NCBI GenBank assembly: GCA_922989275.2 | Contig: OV277874.1 | Location: 17,596,154-17,660,153 of the forward strand | DNA: 64,000 nucleotides | Source of the DNA: Gari tellinella | Lineage: Eukaryota; Mollusca; Bivalvia; Cardiida; Psammobiidae | Reading direction: 5' to 3' | Part shown: piece by piece, positions 22,005 to 33,431 of the stretch | Numbering within the stretch: the first letter of the stretch is position 1 | Layout: the number at the start of each line of letters is the position of its first letter | Position numbers and translations under genes: made by a program | The notes under the pieces: model-generated | The model's database searches: none | Seen by the model: the letters and a program-made list of their open reading frames with translations, nothing else | What the model was told of the DNA's origin: nothing

Positions 22005-22330
22005 ACAGTGAATACCACTAAATTAAATAACAAAAACATAAAGAGAAAATTTGTTGCAAATACATTTAAACCTCCTTACATCCACAAGTTCTGGGACGAA
22101 AAACTGAATAGAAAAGTCCAGTGCCATAAAGTCTACCACACAATGAATAATGTTTATATCGATAACAGAATAAAAGAACTTAAATTCAAGTTTATTCATA
22201 AAATAGTTCTCACTAATGAAAACCTTTTCACGTGCAAGCTAATACAAACGCCATTCTGCAAACATTGTAATGCAATTTAAACATTAGAAAAAAAATTTCA
22301 TATCTTGTCCGTATTTAGATACCTATATAC
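22005..22330 (+). pseudogene. LINE ORF2 C-terminal relic, part 2
   Basis: The frame encodes NIKRKFVANTFKPPYIHKFW, then KVYHTMNNVYIDNRIKELKF and a CKHC knuckle followed by a stop and degraded sequence. This is the expected continuation of the ORF2 C-terminus at 18998-19409 with only a small number of residues missing, so one LINE copy was split by the intervening DNA. Confidence 0.6.
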
Positions 22331-22660
22331 ACAACTTACTTTAAAAAATAGGCATTAATAAAGAGACTCATAGTCGGATACGAAATACATTATAAAGGCT
22401 ATCAAGAAATTAATATTATTATAGGGAACGTCATGTAATTATGCTATCTACAAAAGTTACATGAAACGAGAAAGAAGGATAAATACAGTGAATATGATGA
22501 ACATTTTATACTACGATTTATTAACTTTAGAAAAATACTTCTCTGAGAAGAAATTAAAACATCCAACAATTCAAAAGTTTAACAAATCATTGAGAGATCG
22601 GATTTAAAATATTTAAACTGATCTAAATATTTCAGTATATACTTATATGCATGTTGTTTA

Positions 22661-24233
22661 TTTTAGCTTACCTGAGCCAAAGGCTCAAGGTGAGCTATTG
22701 GGATGGCCCTGTGTCCGTCGTGCGTTGTCCGTCGTCGTTAACAATTGCTTCAAATGACATCTCCTCCTATACCGCTTGACAGATTTCAACCAAACTTTTA
22801 CAGGAATGTTCCTTGGGTCAAGCTCTTTCAAATTTGTTCAAAGAATTAAAAACAATGTAGAACTCTGGTTGCCATGGCAACCAAAGTGAAAAAATAATGA
22901 AATCTTAAAAAATCTTATTATCTGAAACTACAAGGGCCAGAGCTTAGATATTTGGCAAATAGCATCATCTACAGGTCCTCTATCAAGTTTGTTCCTATTA
23001 TGCTCCTGGGGTCAAAATTGGCCCCGCCCCGGGGGTCACAGTTTTACATAGAGTTATATAGTGAAATTTTCAAACGTCTTCTCCTCTGTAACCAATGTGG
23101 CCAGAGCTTTGATATTTGGCATGGTGACACTTCTTGATGTCATTTACCAAAATTGTTCAAATGGTTCTGGTAGGTTGCATAACTAGGTCACAGGAGCTAA
23201 AAATAGATTTTTTCAATGAAAACTTTAAAATTCTTCTTGTCTGAAACTACAAGGGCCAGAGCTTAGATATTTGGCACATAGAATCGCCAACAGGTCCTCT
23301 ATCAGGTTTTTTCAAATTATGCCCCTGGGGTCAAAATTGGCCCCGCCCCGGGGGTCACAGTTTTACATAGAGTTATATAGTGAATTTTTCAAACGTCTTC
23401 TCCTCTGTAACCAATGTGGCCAGAGCTTTGATATTTGGCATGGTGACACTTCTTGATGTCATTTACCAAAATTGTTCAAATGGTTCTGGTAGGTTGCATA
23501 ACTAGGTCACAGGAGCTAACAATAGATTTTTTCAATGAAAACAAAAAAAAATCTTCTTGTCTGAAACTACAAGGGCCAGAGCTTAGATATTTGGCACATA
23601 GAATCGCCTACAGGTCCTCTATCAGGTTTTTTCAAATTATGCCCCTAGGGTCAAAAGTGGCCCCGCCCCGGGGGTCACAGTTTTACATAGAGTTACATGT
23701 ATATAGTGAAATTTTCAAACATCTTTTTCTCTGAAACTAATATGGCCAGAGCTTTGATATTTGGCATAATAACACTTCTAGATGTCCTATACCAAAATTG
23801 TACAAATGGTTCTCGTCCGTTGCATAACTAGGTCACAGGAGCTAAAAATAGATTTTTTTCAATGAAAACTTAAAAAATCTTCTTGTCTAAAACTACAAGG
23901 GCCAGAGCTTAGATATTTGGCACATAGAATTGCCTACAGGTCCTCTATCAAGTTTGTTCAAATTATGCCACTGGGGTCAAAATTGGGCCCGCCCCGGGGT
24001 CACAGTTTTACATAGAATTTTATAGAGAAAATTTCAAACGTCTTCTTCTCTGACTCTTATATGGCCAGAGCTTTTATATTCTGTATGGTGACACTGTTAA
24101 ATACACTTTACATATTTTGTTCAAATTGTTCCGGTCTGTTGCATATCTAGGTCAGTCCTGGACATAAATCAATATCTCCATTTTTTCAGCTATTCTCAGG
24201 TGAGCGAATTATGCCCTATGGGACTCTTGTTTA
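22661..24233 (+). mobile_element. P1-class element with about four ~310-bp units
   Basis: Starts TTTTAGCTTACCTGAGCC and ends CTCAGGTGAGCGAATTATGC, a CCCTATGGG hairpin, then ACTCTTGTTT. Internal units repeat at about 22925, 23245, 23560 and 23885 with the shared phrase ACAAGGGCCAGAGCTTAGAT. A GGTTGCCATGGCAACC palindrome lies at 22867-22882. The short open frames here recur with the units and look non-coding. Confidence 0.7.
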
Positions 24234-24255
24234 AGATTAACGGGGTACCGATTTC

Positions 24256-24950
24256 TATGCCCTGCACTACTTAGTTCGGTGCATATTGTTTTTGGTTTGG
24301 CCGTCTATCCCCAACTTTATCCTTGACCATAACTTTAGAACAACATAAGGTAGATACTTTATATTTGGTATGTGTACTCACCTTGAGAAGCTCTTGAGCT
24401 CAGTACAACTTGGGTCATGTCTGACAAAGGTCAAGCGCAATTAGAGGCCAATGGGTTTCGTCACACAACTTTAACCTTGGCCATAAATTAAAAATACATA
24501 AGATAGAGACTTTACATTTGGTATGTGTACTCACCTCAAGTAGCTCTTGAGCTCACTTCAACTTGGGTCATGTCTGACAAAGGTCAAGGTCAATTATATG
24601 CCAATTTGTCCTGTCGATCCACAACTTAAACATTGGCTATAACTTAAGAACTACAAAAGATACAGACTTCATGTTTGGTATGTGTACTCACCTCAAGAAT
24701 TGTTGAGCTCAGTACAATTTTGGTCATGTCTGATAAAGGTCAAGGTCACTTAGAGGTAAAATAAGGTGAATTTAACATTGGCCATAACTTCAGAACTGTA
24801 TGTGATAGAAACTTCATATTTGGAACGTGTACTCAATTTAAGAAGCTTCTGCGTTCTGTACAACTTGAGTCATGCCCAACAAAGCACCAGGTCAGTTAGA
24901 GAACAAATATGGGTAATTTAACATTGACCATAATTCTGGGACTACATGTT
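24256..24950 (+). repeat. ATGCCCC-class repeat (P2)
   Basis: Duplication partner of 5885-6452, with four or five units of ~150 bp carrying TATTTGGTATGTGTACTCAC and AAAGGTCAAGGTCA. Non-coding. Confidence 0.55.
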
Positions 24951-24954
24951 AAAG

Positions 24955-25215
24955 AGACTGGCGGACTATGTCGAGGGGTAAAGCACCCCCTTTTGACGTC
25001 AGGGGTTGTGAGTTGGACCACGTCCATTGTATGAAACTTTATAAATCGAGGTCCGATGTATGAGTGCTTCACACTTGCCATCTAAAAGAACCATGGAACT
25101 CTTTGGATAATAAGAGTAGAGCATCACGCCCAGGATCTTTGTATCCGCTCCCCTCTCTCTGGGGCGTCCAATTAACCCATAGATGGCAGAAACGGACGTT
25201 TGGCTAGCCAATTAG
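24955..25215 (+). mobile_element. tRNA-derived SINE (S1 type), degraded
   Basis: Duplication partner of 6458-6735. The head GTCGAGGGGTAAAGCACC and the body AGATGGCAGAAACGGACG are retained; the B-box region reads GTGAGTTGGACCACG, so it is likely inactive. Confidence 0.6.
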
Positions 25216-25262
25216 TCCCCCCTCTCTGTCTGTCTGTGGCATTGTATCCATTGACCTATAGG

Positions 25263-25984
25263 AACCTCAAGGTGAGCTATTGGGATGGCCCTGTGTCTGT
25301 CGTCGTGCGTGGACCTTCGTCGCCCCTATCGCCCCCCGTCGTTAACAATTGCGTCAAACGAAATCTCCTCTAATAACTCGGAACAGATTTAACCATTTGA
25401 ACTTTACACAAAATTTTCTTGAGTCAAGCTTTTTCAAATTTGTTCAAAAAGATAAAAAAAAAATGCAGAACGCTGGTTGCCATTGCAACCAAAGTAATAA
25501 AAGAAAATAAATCTTAAAAAATCTTCTTGTCAAAAACTACAAGTGCCAGGGCTTAGATATTTGGCACATACATGTATCATCACCAACAGGTCTTTTATTA
25601 AGTGTGACTAAGTGTGGCCCGGGGGTCACAGTTTAACATCGAGTTATATAGTGATATTTTCAAACATCTCCTCTGAAACTTATATGGCCAGAGCTTTGTT
25701 AATCAGCATGGTGACACTTCTAGATGTTCTTTACGTATTTTGTGCCAATGGTTCCAGTTTGTTGCCATCATCGGAGCTAAAAAAAAGATTTTTTCAAGGG
25801 AAACTTAAAAATCTTCTCATTTAAAACCCTAGTACCCTGAGCTTAGACACATGTAGTAGGTATAGAGCATTGTTCGAATTATGCCGCTGGAGTAAAAAAT
25901 GACCCCGCCCATGACATAGATCATGTTCTGCATTTTGTTAGTTATTCTCAGGTGAGCGAAATATGGCCCATGGGCCTCTTGTTT
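25263..25984 (+). mobile_element. P1-class element
   Basis: Partner of 6793-7458, with AACCTCAAGGTGAGC at the start and CTCAGGTGAGCGAAATATGG plus a GGCCCATGGGCC hairpin and CTCTTGTTTG at the end. The X-box-like palindrome at 25475 is mutated to GGTTGCCATTGCAACC. Confidence 0.6.
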
Positions 25985-26214
25985 GTTCTAGTATTATAAC
26001 AGAGTTTGTTGAAGAAAAATGATGTCTACATTCTCTACCGATGCAAACAATTCTGAGCCAGATCATACGTCATGTAACACGACCTCGGATTAGGATCCAA
26101 ACTTTTTTCCTTCAAGAATTTTAATAAGTCGTTTTTGTTAAGATTTTCAAAAAATTGCAATTTATTACAATGTATGTGGTATCACATTGCGTTATGTTTC
26201 GTTTTAATCTTTTA

Positions 26215-26424
26215 CCCCTTCACTGCCTTACCCTGAGCACAACATATTTTATGCAAACAGTTTGGATCCTGATCAGACGTCGCGTAACGCGGCGTCTGAA
26301 CAGGATCCAAACTGTTTGGCATTCATTTCAATTTTTCTTCAGTTATCTTAGCAAAAATTAAAATTTAAGAAATAAAAGCAGACGACAATAGTTTAAAATT
26401 TATGACGTCACGGCATAGAAGGGG
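26215..26424. mobile_element. TTAA-class hairpin MITE (H type)
   Basis: Ends CCCCTTCACTGCC and GGCATAGAAGGGG; TTAA on the right (26425-26428) and TTTA on the left. The core palindrome GTTTGGATCCTGATCAGACG is at about 26255-26320. It carries the GCAGACGACAATA subterminal phrase also found in family B. Confidence 0.75.
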
Positions 26425-26575
26425 TTAACGGAAAAGAATGACGCCTCTCACCCACCCAACTCAATAGAAGTGTACATAAATATACTCACACGGAAAAGAA
26501 ACTGCATACCTCACAAGAAAACTGTGCATACCTCACTCTATTACATCTCATAAATAGGACATTGAATCTGCTTAA

Positions 26576-26761
26576 CTCATTACTCCATAGTATGTTTCTA
26601 GTTTTGAAGACAGGTGATCACTTAAAGCAGCCTGATTTAAGTGACTATCTTCTAGGATGATGAACACATGATACATATTCATGATTTTATAAAGTGAATC
26701 TATCCTCTTGAGTGGAGGAATAAATTAAAGGCGTAAAAAGGCACATTTATGGGGTAATTGG
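26576..26761. mobile_element. TTAA-class MITE (J type)
   Basis: Flanked by TTAA on both sides (26572-26575, 26762-26765), with ends CTCATTACTCCATAG and its near-inverse TTTATGGGGTAATTGG. The centre has lost most of the AAAGCAGGTTGAAAG stem found in relatives at 36169 and inside family C. Confidence 0.75.
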
Positions 26762-26999
26762 TTAAAATGTTGCACAATGCATTACCTATCATTAGGTAAT
26801 TGGATGAAATGAAAGAGACGTTGACTTTAGTGAGAAAAAAATAAATGTATAACAAAAATTTGCTATGCACGTAGAGCGCGTGTAGTAAATACACATTGTT
26901 CGAAACATAGCGTGATTTAATTACTACGCATCTCAACTCCTACCCGAGTTTTATTGCCACGATAAAACACTGGTATGAATTTATTATTTCTTAATTATC

Positions 27000-27564
27000 G
27001 TGTCGAATTTATCGCAATTGCAATCATCATCAAAGGGAACTTTTGATACCGGTTATGTCATATTTTATCAATAGGTCGTGCATAGCGTGAAAAACGCATG
27101 CACACTTTCTTTTGCGTTTGAGTATATACTTATACATGTATTGATTTCAGTCGTATTTGTATGTTTCAGGTATCTGCACCACTCAACAATAGACGATACG
27201 TAATGAACTAATTTAATGGTAAATTTTACTGAAATACATGAAGGGGAACTACGATCACCACATCCAAAATACGGAAGTAATACACTGTCACAATCAGAGC
27301 ATAGACTGGAACATCAGACCAACTTACAAATCTAAGAAACTTAAAGAGACATTAACGAAGAAACAACACACGAATCTTGAGTATCACGAGTCGAACAAAA
27401 AATACACGTAGTTGAAATAAAATTTATTATCCTGCAAAGTGAATTACTTACTCTGATTGGGTACCGAGCTGTAGACGTGATACCAAGTACCCTTATAATG
27501 TTTAAAAAGTAGTTTACTAAGTACTAGAGAACTTGAGATAAGCATTAGATAAGGTAACATACAG
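27000..27564 (+). other. Conserved ZNF leader, copy 2
   Basis: Contains TTTGTATGTTTCAG (near 27169) and the GTATCTGCACC block. The short frame here (27238-27411, 57 codons) keeps an 83-bp segment (27374-27456) that copies 1 and 3 have lost at a GA microhomology. An acceptor-like ACATACAG ends at 27564, after which the zinc-finger frame is open. Confidence 0.5.
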
Positions 27565-29202
27565 AAAGCATGGCTCAAAGGTGATAGATGCAACAAATGT
27601 AATTTGTGTGGAGCTTTATTTCAACACAAACCTAATTTGAATGTGCATATAAAAATGCATACAAGTGAGAAACCTTACAAGTGTGACGTTTGTGGAAAGT
27701 CGTTTACTTATAAAAGTCTTTTAACTAAGCATTTGAGGATACATACTGGAGAGAAACCTTACAAGTGTGAAGCTTGTGAAAAGTGGTTTTCAAGTAAAGG
27801 TTGTTTAACTGCACATACAAGGGTGCATACAGGAGAGAGACCTTACAAGTGTGATACTTGTGGAAAGTCATTTTCTTTTAAAGGTGATTTAAAGGGGCAT
27901 TTGAGAATACATACAGGAGAGAGACCTTTTAAGTGTGATGTATGTGGAAAGTCGTTTACTTATAAAGGTCATTTAACCGGGCATTTGAGGATACATACAG
28001 GAGAGAAACCTTACAAGTGTGATATTTGTGGAAAGTCGTTTACAAATACAGTTGGTGTAACTGCGCATAAGAGGGTACATACAGGAGAGAGACCTTTTAA
28101 GTGTGATGTATGTGGAGAGTGGTTTTCTACTAAAGCTCATTTAACTGCTCACACAAGGGTACATACAGGAGAGAGGCCTTACAAGTGCGATGTGTGTAAA
28201 AAGTCGTTTGCTCTTAATGGTACTTTAACTAAGCATATGAGGACACACACGGGAGAAAAACCTTACAAGTGTAATGTTTGCGGAAAATCATTTGCTTGTA
28301 AAGAGCAGGTAACTTCACATTCAAGGACACATACTGGAGAGAAACCTTACAAGTGTGATGTGTGTGGAAAGTCGTTCTCTCAAAACACTAATTTCAAGGT
28401 GCATATGCGAATACATACAGGAGAGAAACCTTATAAGTGTGATGTGTGTGGAAAGTCATTTTCTCATAAAAGTCATTTAACTCGTCATTTGAAGGTACAC
28501 AGTGAAGAGAGGCCTTACATGTGTAATTTGTGTGGTAATTCGTATAAGGATAATACAACTTTAACTGAGCATTTCAGGACTCATACAGGTGAAAGACCAT
28601 ACAAGTGTGATGTGTGTGAAACATCTTTTGCAAGGTACGGTGGTTTAACTGAGCACTTAAAGATACACACAGGACGATTAAAGCTTCATAAGTGTGATGT
28701 ATGCGGAAAGTCATTTTCTTATAAAGATCATTTAAGTAGGCATTTGAGGATACACACAGGAGAGAAACCTTACACGTGTGATGTGTGTGGAGAATCATAT
28801 CGTTATAAACGTGATTTAACAAGGCATTCTAGGATTCATACTGGAGAGAAACCTTCACACACATGCGGTTTATGTGATAAATCGTTCAATGATAAAAGTA
28901 GTTTGACTTCGCATGCGAGGATACATACCGGAGAGAAACCTTTCAAGTGTGATATTTGTGGAGACTCATTTAAAGATAAATGTGTGTTGACCACGCACTC
29001 GATAGTACATACATACGAGCGACCTTACAAATGTGATCTTTGTGGAAGTTCATTTTGTCACAAAATTTCCTTGATTAGGCATTTGAAGACTCATTATGGA
29101 GATCAGCCCTACAGTTGCAGTAATTGTGGAAAGTCATTTAACGAGTCGGGACAGTTAATTAAACATTTAAGGAAGCATAGAGGAGAGATAAGGAAAGTAT
29201 GA
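27565..29202 (+). CDS. C2H2 zinc-finger array protein, copy 2 (19 fingers)
   Basis: The frame is open from 27553, just after a stop, to TGA at 29200-29202. It encodes 19 C2H2 fingers with mostly TGEKP or TGERP linkers. The first (CNLCGALFQHKPNLNVHIKMH) lies before the first in-frame ATG (27655), so the start shown is a putative splice acceptor and the 5' exon is not identified; an ATG start at 27655 would leave 18 fingers. The linker between fingers 12 and 13 is TGRLKLHK, as in copy 3. The final finger ([18 protein letters not shown]) is intact, unlike copy 1. The C-terminus is short and basic. A nuclear DNA-binding role is inferred from the family; target unknown. Specificity residues differ from copy 1 in most fingers, while the last few fingers are conserved. 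Confidence 0.85.
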   Translation, partial: KAWLKGDRCNKCNLCGALFQHKPNLNVHIKMHTSEKPYKCDVCGKSFTYKSLLTKHLRIHTGEKPYKCEACEKWFSSKGCLTAHTRVHTGERPYKCDTCGKSFSFKGDLKGHLRIHTGERPFKCDVCGKSFTYKGHLTGHLRIHTGEKPYKCDICGKSFTNTVGVTAHKRVHTGERPFKCDVCGEWFSTKAHLTAHTRVHTGERPYKCDVCKKSFALNGTLTKHMRTHTGEKPYKCNVCGKSFACKEQVTSHSRTHTGEKPYKCDVCGKSFSQNTNFKVHMRIHTGEKPYKCDVCGKSFSHKSHLTRHLKVHSEERPYMCNLCGNSYKDNTTLTEHFRTHTGERPYKCDVCETSFARYGGLTEHLKIHTGRLKLHKCDVCGKSFSYKDHLSRHLRIHTGEKPYTCDVCGESYRYKRDLTRHSRIHTGEKPSHTCGLCDKSFNDKSSLTSHARIHTGEKPFKCDICGDSFKDKCVLTTHSIVHTYERPYKCDLCGSSFCHKISLIRHLKTHYGDQPYSCSNCGKSFNESGQLIKHLRKHRGEIRKV

Positions 29203-29286
29203 GAGTGATTGTTGGTGGAGGTAAGGAAGGTATGAGAGTGATTGTTGGTGGAGGTAAGAAAAGTATGAGAGTGATTGTTGGTGGAG
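29188..29286 (+). repeat. Triplicated 33-bp unit across the copy 2 stop codon
   Basis: Three tandem 33-bp units at 29188, 29221 and 29254, each containing GTATGAGAGTGATTGTTGG. The first unit carries the stop codon of the zinc-finger gene. Copies 1 and 3 have one unit. Confidence 0.9.
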
Positions 29287-29293
29287 GTTCACA

Positions 29294-29341
29294 GAGTAAA
29301 GACTTTAGTTTTTGAAAACCTCTCCTTATCTGGACTCTAGA
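29294..29341 (+). mobile_element. Foldback MITE, right-end fragment
   Basis: AGTAAAGACTTTAGTTTTTG through CTTATCTGGACTCTAG matches the right end of the elements at 1858 and 16010. It abuts a duplicated terminal-finger relic. The same arrangement follows copy 3 at 41302-41340. Confidence 0.65.
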
Positions 29342-29346
29342 TAAAC

Positions 29347-29450
29347 CCTACAGTTGCAGTATTTGTGGAATGTCTTTTAACGAGTCAGGACAGTTAATTA
29401 AACAAAGAGGAAAAAAAGAGGAGAGAGAAGGAAAAGAACATGAGTGATTG
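29347..29450 (+). pseudogene. Terminal zinc-finger relic after copy 2
   Basis: Encodes [20 protein letters not shown] then RG. It is a second copy of the last finger of the gene upstream, with the zinc histidines lost by a small deletion. Confidence 0.7.
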
Positions 29451-29515
29451 TTGGTAAAGGTTCATTCACTTTGACTTATAAAAGTGTGGATGGGCGAGTT
29501 GGGTTTTACCGCACT

Positions 29516-29621
29516 TTCAAATATGATCTGTGTGGACATTCCATTTAGTCACAAAAGTGCCTTGGTTAGGCATTTGAAGACGCACAAGGGTGATAATCAA
29601 AGAATTGACACAAAAGTGTGA
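29516..29621 (+). pseudogene. Zinc-finger relic after copy 2, frameshifted
   Basis: Orthologous to 14997-15101 in duplication copy A. One extra base after GGACATTC breaks the frame before the finger helix; the LVRHLKTHKGDNQ part survives in another frame. Confidence 0.7.
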
Positions 29622-29679
29622 CATAGGGGGTCAAAATTAAATCATTTTTTTCTTTTTAATTTTTATGTATACATTTGTA

Positions 29680-30494
29680 CTGACACGAAAAAGAAACTGT
29701 GCACTTTTATATTGAGTGTAACTTTTTTGTTACTAAGTTTAGAATTATGAAAGTTAGCATAATAAGTGATAAAATAATTATTCACACATTACACTAATTT
29801 ACCTAATATTAAAGCACCCAGATATCATTCAAACGTACCAATGGCTGTCGTGCAATATTATGCACGTGCTGCCTGTGCAACATGTTTACAAGTACAGATT
29901 TTCACTAACCGATATCTTTACTGATTATGCAATAATAAAATCACAGTACATTTGAATTTAACTCGTTAACAAGCTGCCACGGCTTCATGAAAACGAACGA
30001 ATTTAGACACTTCGGCAACTTTTATCCGACGTCAGCGTCTCTGACGTCACTGGACAGTTTGATTGTCACAGAAATACCACCATGACTCTTCGACATCGTA
30101 AAGGTCAAAATGTAAGCGTTAGAGATCAGTCAGGATTCAGCAAGCCCCCATGCCACGTTGACGAATTTACGTCACAAGACGTCACGTCAGGTCAACGCGT
30201 CCGAGGACCGTTGCATTGGTCAGTGTAAGATTAGGACATTACACATGCCGATTTAAATCCATTTTCATTTTTCAAATATTTAGGAAACTATACCGATTTG
30301 CAACTTTTACTTTTAACCTCTACTCCATTCACTCGTCAACAGTGCATTTATATTGACACGAATTTGATTAAAAATAAAGCATTGTGTAAAAGAAATATTT
30401 ACAAACATTTTGATACCACATATGCCTATATTTCTTTAAAAAAAGATGGAAATTTTAATTCCTAAACAAGTGCACAGTATCTTTTTCGTGTCAG
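29680..30494. mobile_element. 815-bp TA-flanked TIR element absent from duplication copy A
   Basis: Left end CTGACACGAAAAAGAAACTG, right end the inverse with one mismatch, about 28 bp in all, and TA on each side. Copy A (around 15140) runs through without it. It has no ORF and is internally CG-poor except for GACGTCA-type motifs near 30030-30200. It is a non-autonomous element inserted after the segmental duplication, or lost from copy A. Confidence 0.85.
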
Positions 30495-31925
30495 TATAGT
30501 TATTTAACATAATTATAGATTCGCTTTCATGATTCAAATGCTAAATTATTTGTAACTAGTGTGAGTTTGAATAGTTATTGATTTGACTAGGGTCAAAAGG
30601 CCTTGAATTTAAAAATTGCCATTGTTTTTATGGGTTGCTTAAGTTGTTTTGGTAGAAAAAAACAGGCCTCCTTATACCTTAATTCTATACCAATATGTTA
30701 GGGGTCAATGAAAAAACAACTTTGATGTGGCAGATTATGTCTAATCTTGAGAAAATACATGTTAAACACTCAAAGATGGCTATTTATTCCAATAAGCTTC
30801 GAAAAAGGTTTTCTACATGTATGAAACTCATTTTTGTTTGAAACAAGATACTACATAATTTATATATAACAACTACAAATTCTTAAAGCACCGCCGAAAA
30901 TTTTACGGAATTCGGTGTAGCAGTAAAAATGTAATGAAGCTTCAAGTTTTCAGCAATTGAGTGTTACACTCCTGACATGAAATAATTGACTGAGCAACAT
31001 AGATTGTAAACAAGGGATAGGAAGGCACTACCGGTCTGCTTGATTTTATTTGATACATTTTTAGCCTATATTGCTATGAAAAGACCTCACTATATCTTTG
31101 ATTTAACAATTTTGTAAAAACGAAAGGTTACTACTAAATGGAATTCTGTGGGGGAAACGTGGTATCAAGTTTTATTACATTTGCTGCTTAAGTACTTGTC
31201 ATTTAAAAAGTAGTTTGACTCTAAACACTTGGAGTGCTACCCAGTTTGTTTCATTGCAATTTCATTGATTTTAAACATTATAATCTTGCACATAAATGAA
31301 GGCAGAATATTAAAACTTTCTTATTTAGATCTTTATACGTACAAGTGATAGAAAATGTCATTTACGATTATTTTGGACAAACATTAATTTTTTTTTATTT
31401 TTTATCCAAAATGTCACAGAAGATGATTTAATAAATAACTTATTTTGCCCACAGCGTCATTTTATAGTTTTGAAGTATAACTTTTATTAATTCTTATGAT
31501 AGGATGATACAAAAGGAAGTAAACTATGGACATTTTTCATGTATAGAACAAAACCTCTGGATAAATAAGCCAAACGTTGGGAAAAGTGTCAGGAGTGTAT
31601 CATTTTTACACTTACATTTTTACCACTTTACAGTTACTGGTATACACTAGATTCGAATGCATGAAACTAGAATAAATATTATTTAATTAGAAAGTTAAAG
31701 ACTTCGTTTCAACTATAAAATCACGTTTACTTGCAATTTGTTATGCAAAATACCTTTTGTAAGTCATCATTTATCATGCTTAGTTTCTAGTTATTATAGT
31801 TTTCAAATAAAATTTGAATTTTAGACAAAAGTTTTGGAAAATGTTTTGATAACCTTTCTCTACCAATACAAACAATAACGTTTAAGGGAAATATGATGTA
31901 AGCTTGTATAAATAGCAAAATAAGA
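30495..31925 (+). repeat. Downstream flank, partner of 15150-16650
   Basis: Collinear with copy A apart from the MITE at 16010-16204 and a stretch of about 240 bp near 31470-31710 that copy A lacks. No gene recognised. Confidence 0.6.
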
Positions 31926-32640
31926 TTTTTATGCCCCCAACGCTAGTATATATAGGCTTTAGGCGCATAAAGATGTCGCAACGTGCATGTGTATGTGTGT
32001 GCATGGGGTGGGGGGAGGTGGTGTTTACAAAGCTTGTGTGGTACATACCTCCTATACCTTACTAGCTAGGGATTCCAAATTTGGTGTGTGAGTACATCTT
32101 TGACGGAGGAGTGTCGGGTACCACTTTCAGGTCACTGTGACCTTGACCTGGATTTAACAAAAAGCTTGTCCGGAGCATATCTCCTAAACCCTACAAGCAA
32201 GCTAGAGAATCCAAATTTTGCATGTGAGTACATCTTGGGATGGTGGAGTGTCGTTTCCACTTTCAGGCCACTGTGACGTTTACCTTGAACATTGACCTCT
32301 GTTTAACAAATGCGTGTCCGGAGCTTATCACCTAAACCTTACCAGCTAGGGATTCCAAATTGGCGTGTGAGTACATCTTGGGATGGTGCAGTGTCATGTA
32401 TCACTTTCAGGTCACTGTGACCTTGATCTTGATCTTTGAGTTCGATTTAACAAAGCTTGTCCGGAGCATATTTTCTATACCTTACCAGCTAGAGAATCCA
32501 AATTTGGTATGTGAGTACATCTTAGGATGGCAGAGTGTCTCGTTCCACTTTCAGGTCACTATGTTCTTGAGCTTGACCTTTGACCTCTATTTGACAAACA
32601 GCTTGTTCGGAGCATATATCATATACCTTAACACAGTCCT
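31926..32640 (+). repeat. ATGCC-class repeat with ~160-bp units
   Basis: Starts TTTATGCCCCCAACGCTAG and contains four units with TAGGGATTCCAAATT and TTTCAGGTCACTGTGACC phrases. Open frames here follow the repeat period and are not genes. Confidence 0.5.
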
Positions 32641-33179
32641 ACCCTTTACTGTAAGGAAGACTATGAGATTCTTGCTCTCCATATCTTGGCCATAAAGAAG
32701 CCTAAATGATAAGAGGTCAGAAAATTGACCTTCCCGCTGAAGCAATTTGAAATCCGACCCTATGAGCTGACATCATTCATGTTTACATTGTACAATTTAA
32801 ACCTCTGCTTGCATAATGAAGCTTATCTTGTACATACAAACAGTTTGTCTCCAGAACAGGCACAAAGTTACTCGTATTCAAATTTCTTCATTTAAAATTA
32901 AATTAAAAATAATTTTGAATGAACAAGAAAACAGCAAATTCTAAGCAGACAACACTGTAGCAGAGACAGTTTTACCTTGAGAAAATATGCATAACTAGAA
33001 CTATAAATCGTGTACACAACTTGACTAGAATTTTCGAACATTTTTAATTCAGATCAGAATGAGTCTTAACGTTACTTTTTAAAATGCAAGTTTATACTTG
33101 TCAGACAATCGTATGTAATGTGTTCTGCAGGGAGTAGTTTTCATTTATGATCAGTCAAGAGTAATCCGTTCACTATTAA
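32641..33179. other. No feature recognised
   Basis: AT-rich non-coding sequence with no open frame, element ends or repeat partner that I could identify. Confidence 0.4.
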
Positions 33180-33183
33180 TTAA

Positions 33184-33427
33184 CCCTTTCCCTTATAGAA
33201 GCGACTTTTAGCACATGCATTTTATTCATCCGCTGAAGAAAATAGTTCCAAATTATACCGTAATGAATATATGTCATATTTAATACTTTCCTTATTCTAG
33301 CAGGTAATAGCTTAACGCAGGCTGAAAGTAAAGCAGAATGCGCCCTAAGGCGCATTCTGCTTTACTTTCAACCTGCTTTAAGTAATCAACTATCTTAAGT
33401 ACTAGAAATAGGCTATCAGGTAAAGGG
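33184..33427. mobile_element. TTAA-class hairpin MITE (G type), intact
   Basis: TTAA on both sides (33180-33183, 33428-33431) with CCCTTTCCC and GGTAAAGGG ends. The central stem AAAGTAAAGCAGAATGCGCC folds on its complement at 33320-33382. The CCC start next to TTAA is typical of piggyBac-class ends (inference). Confidence 0.85.
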
Positions 33428-33431
33428 TTAA

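Larger units (their letters stand above)
24230..32000 (+). repeat. Segmental duplication copy B (ZNF copy 2 block)
   Basis: Collinear with 5861-16780 (see that entry). Similarity probably continues through the ATGCC-class repeat to about 32640. Copy B keeps whole versions of MITEs that are truncated in copy A (26215-26424, 26576-26761). Confidence 0.75.

Noticed and set aside
22952..23734. Three similar short frames in succession, looking like a small gene family
   Set aside because: They follow the ~310-bp period of a P1 repeat and differ by stops; non-coding.
28574..28822. 82-codon minus-strand frame in ZNF copy 2
   Set aside because: Antisense shadow of the finger array.
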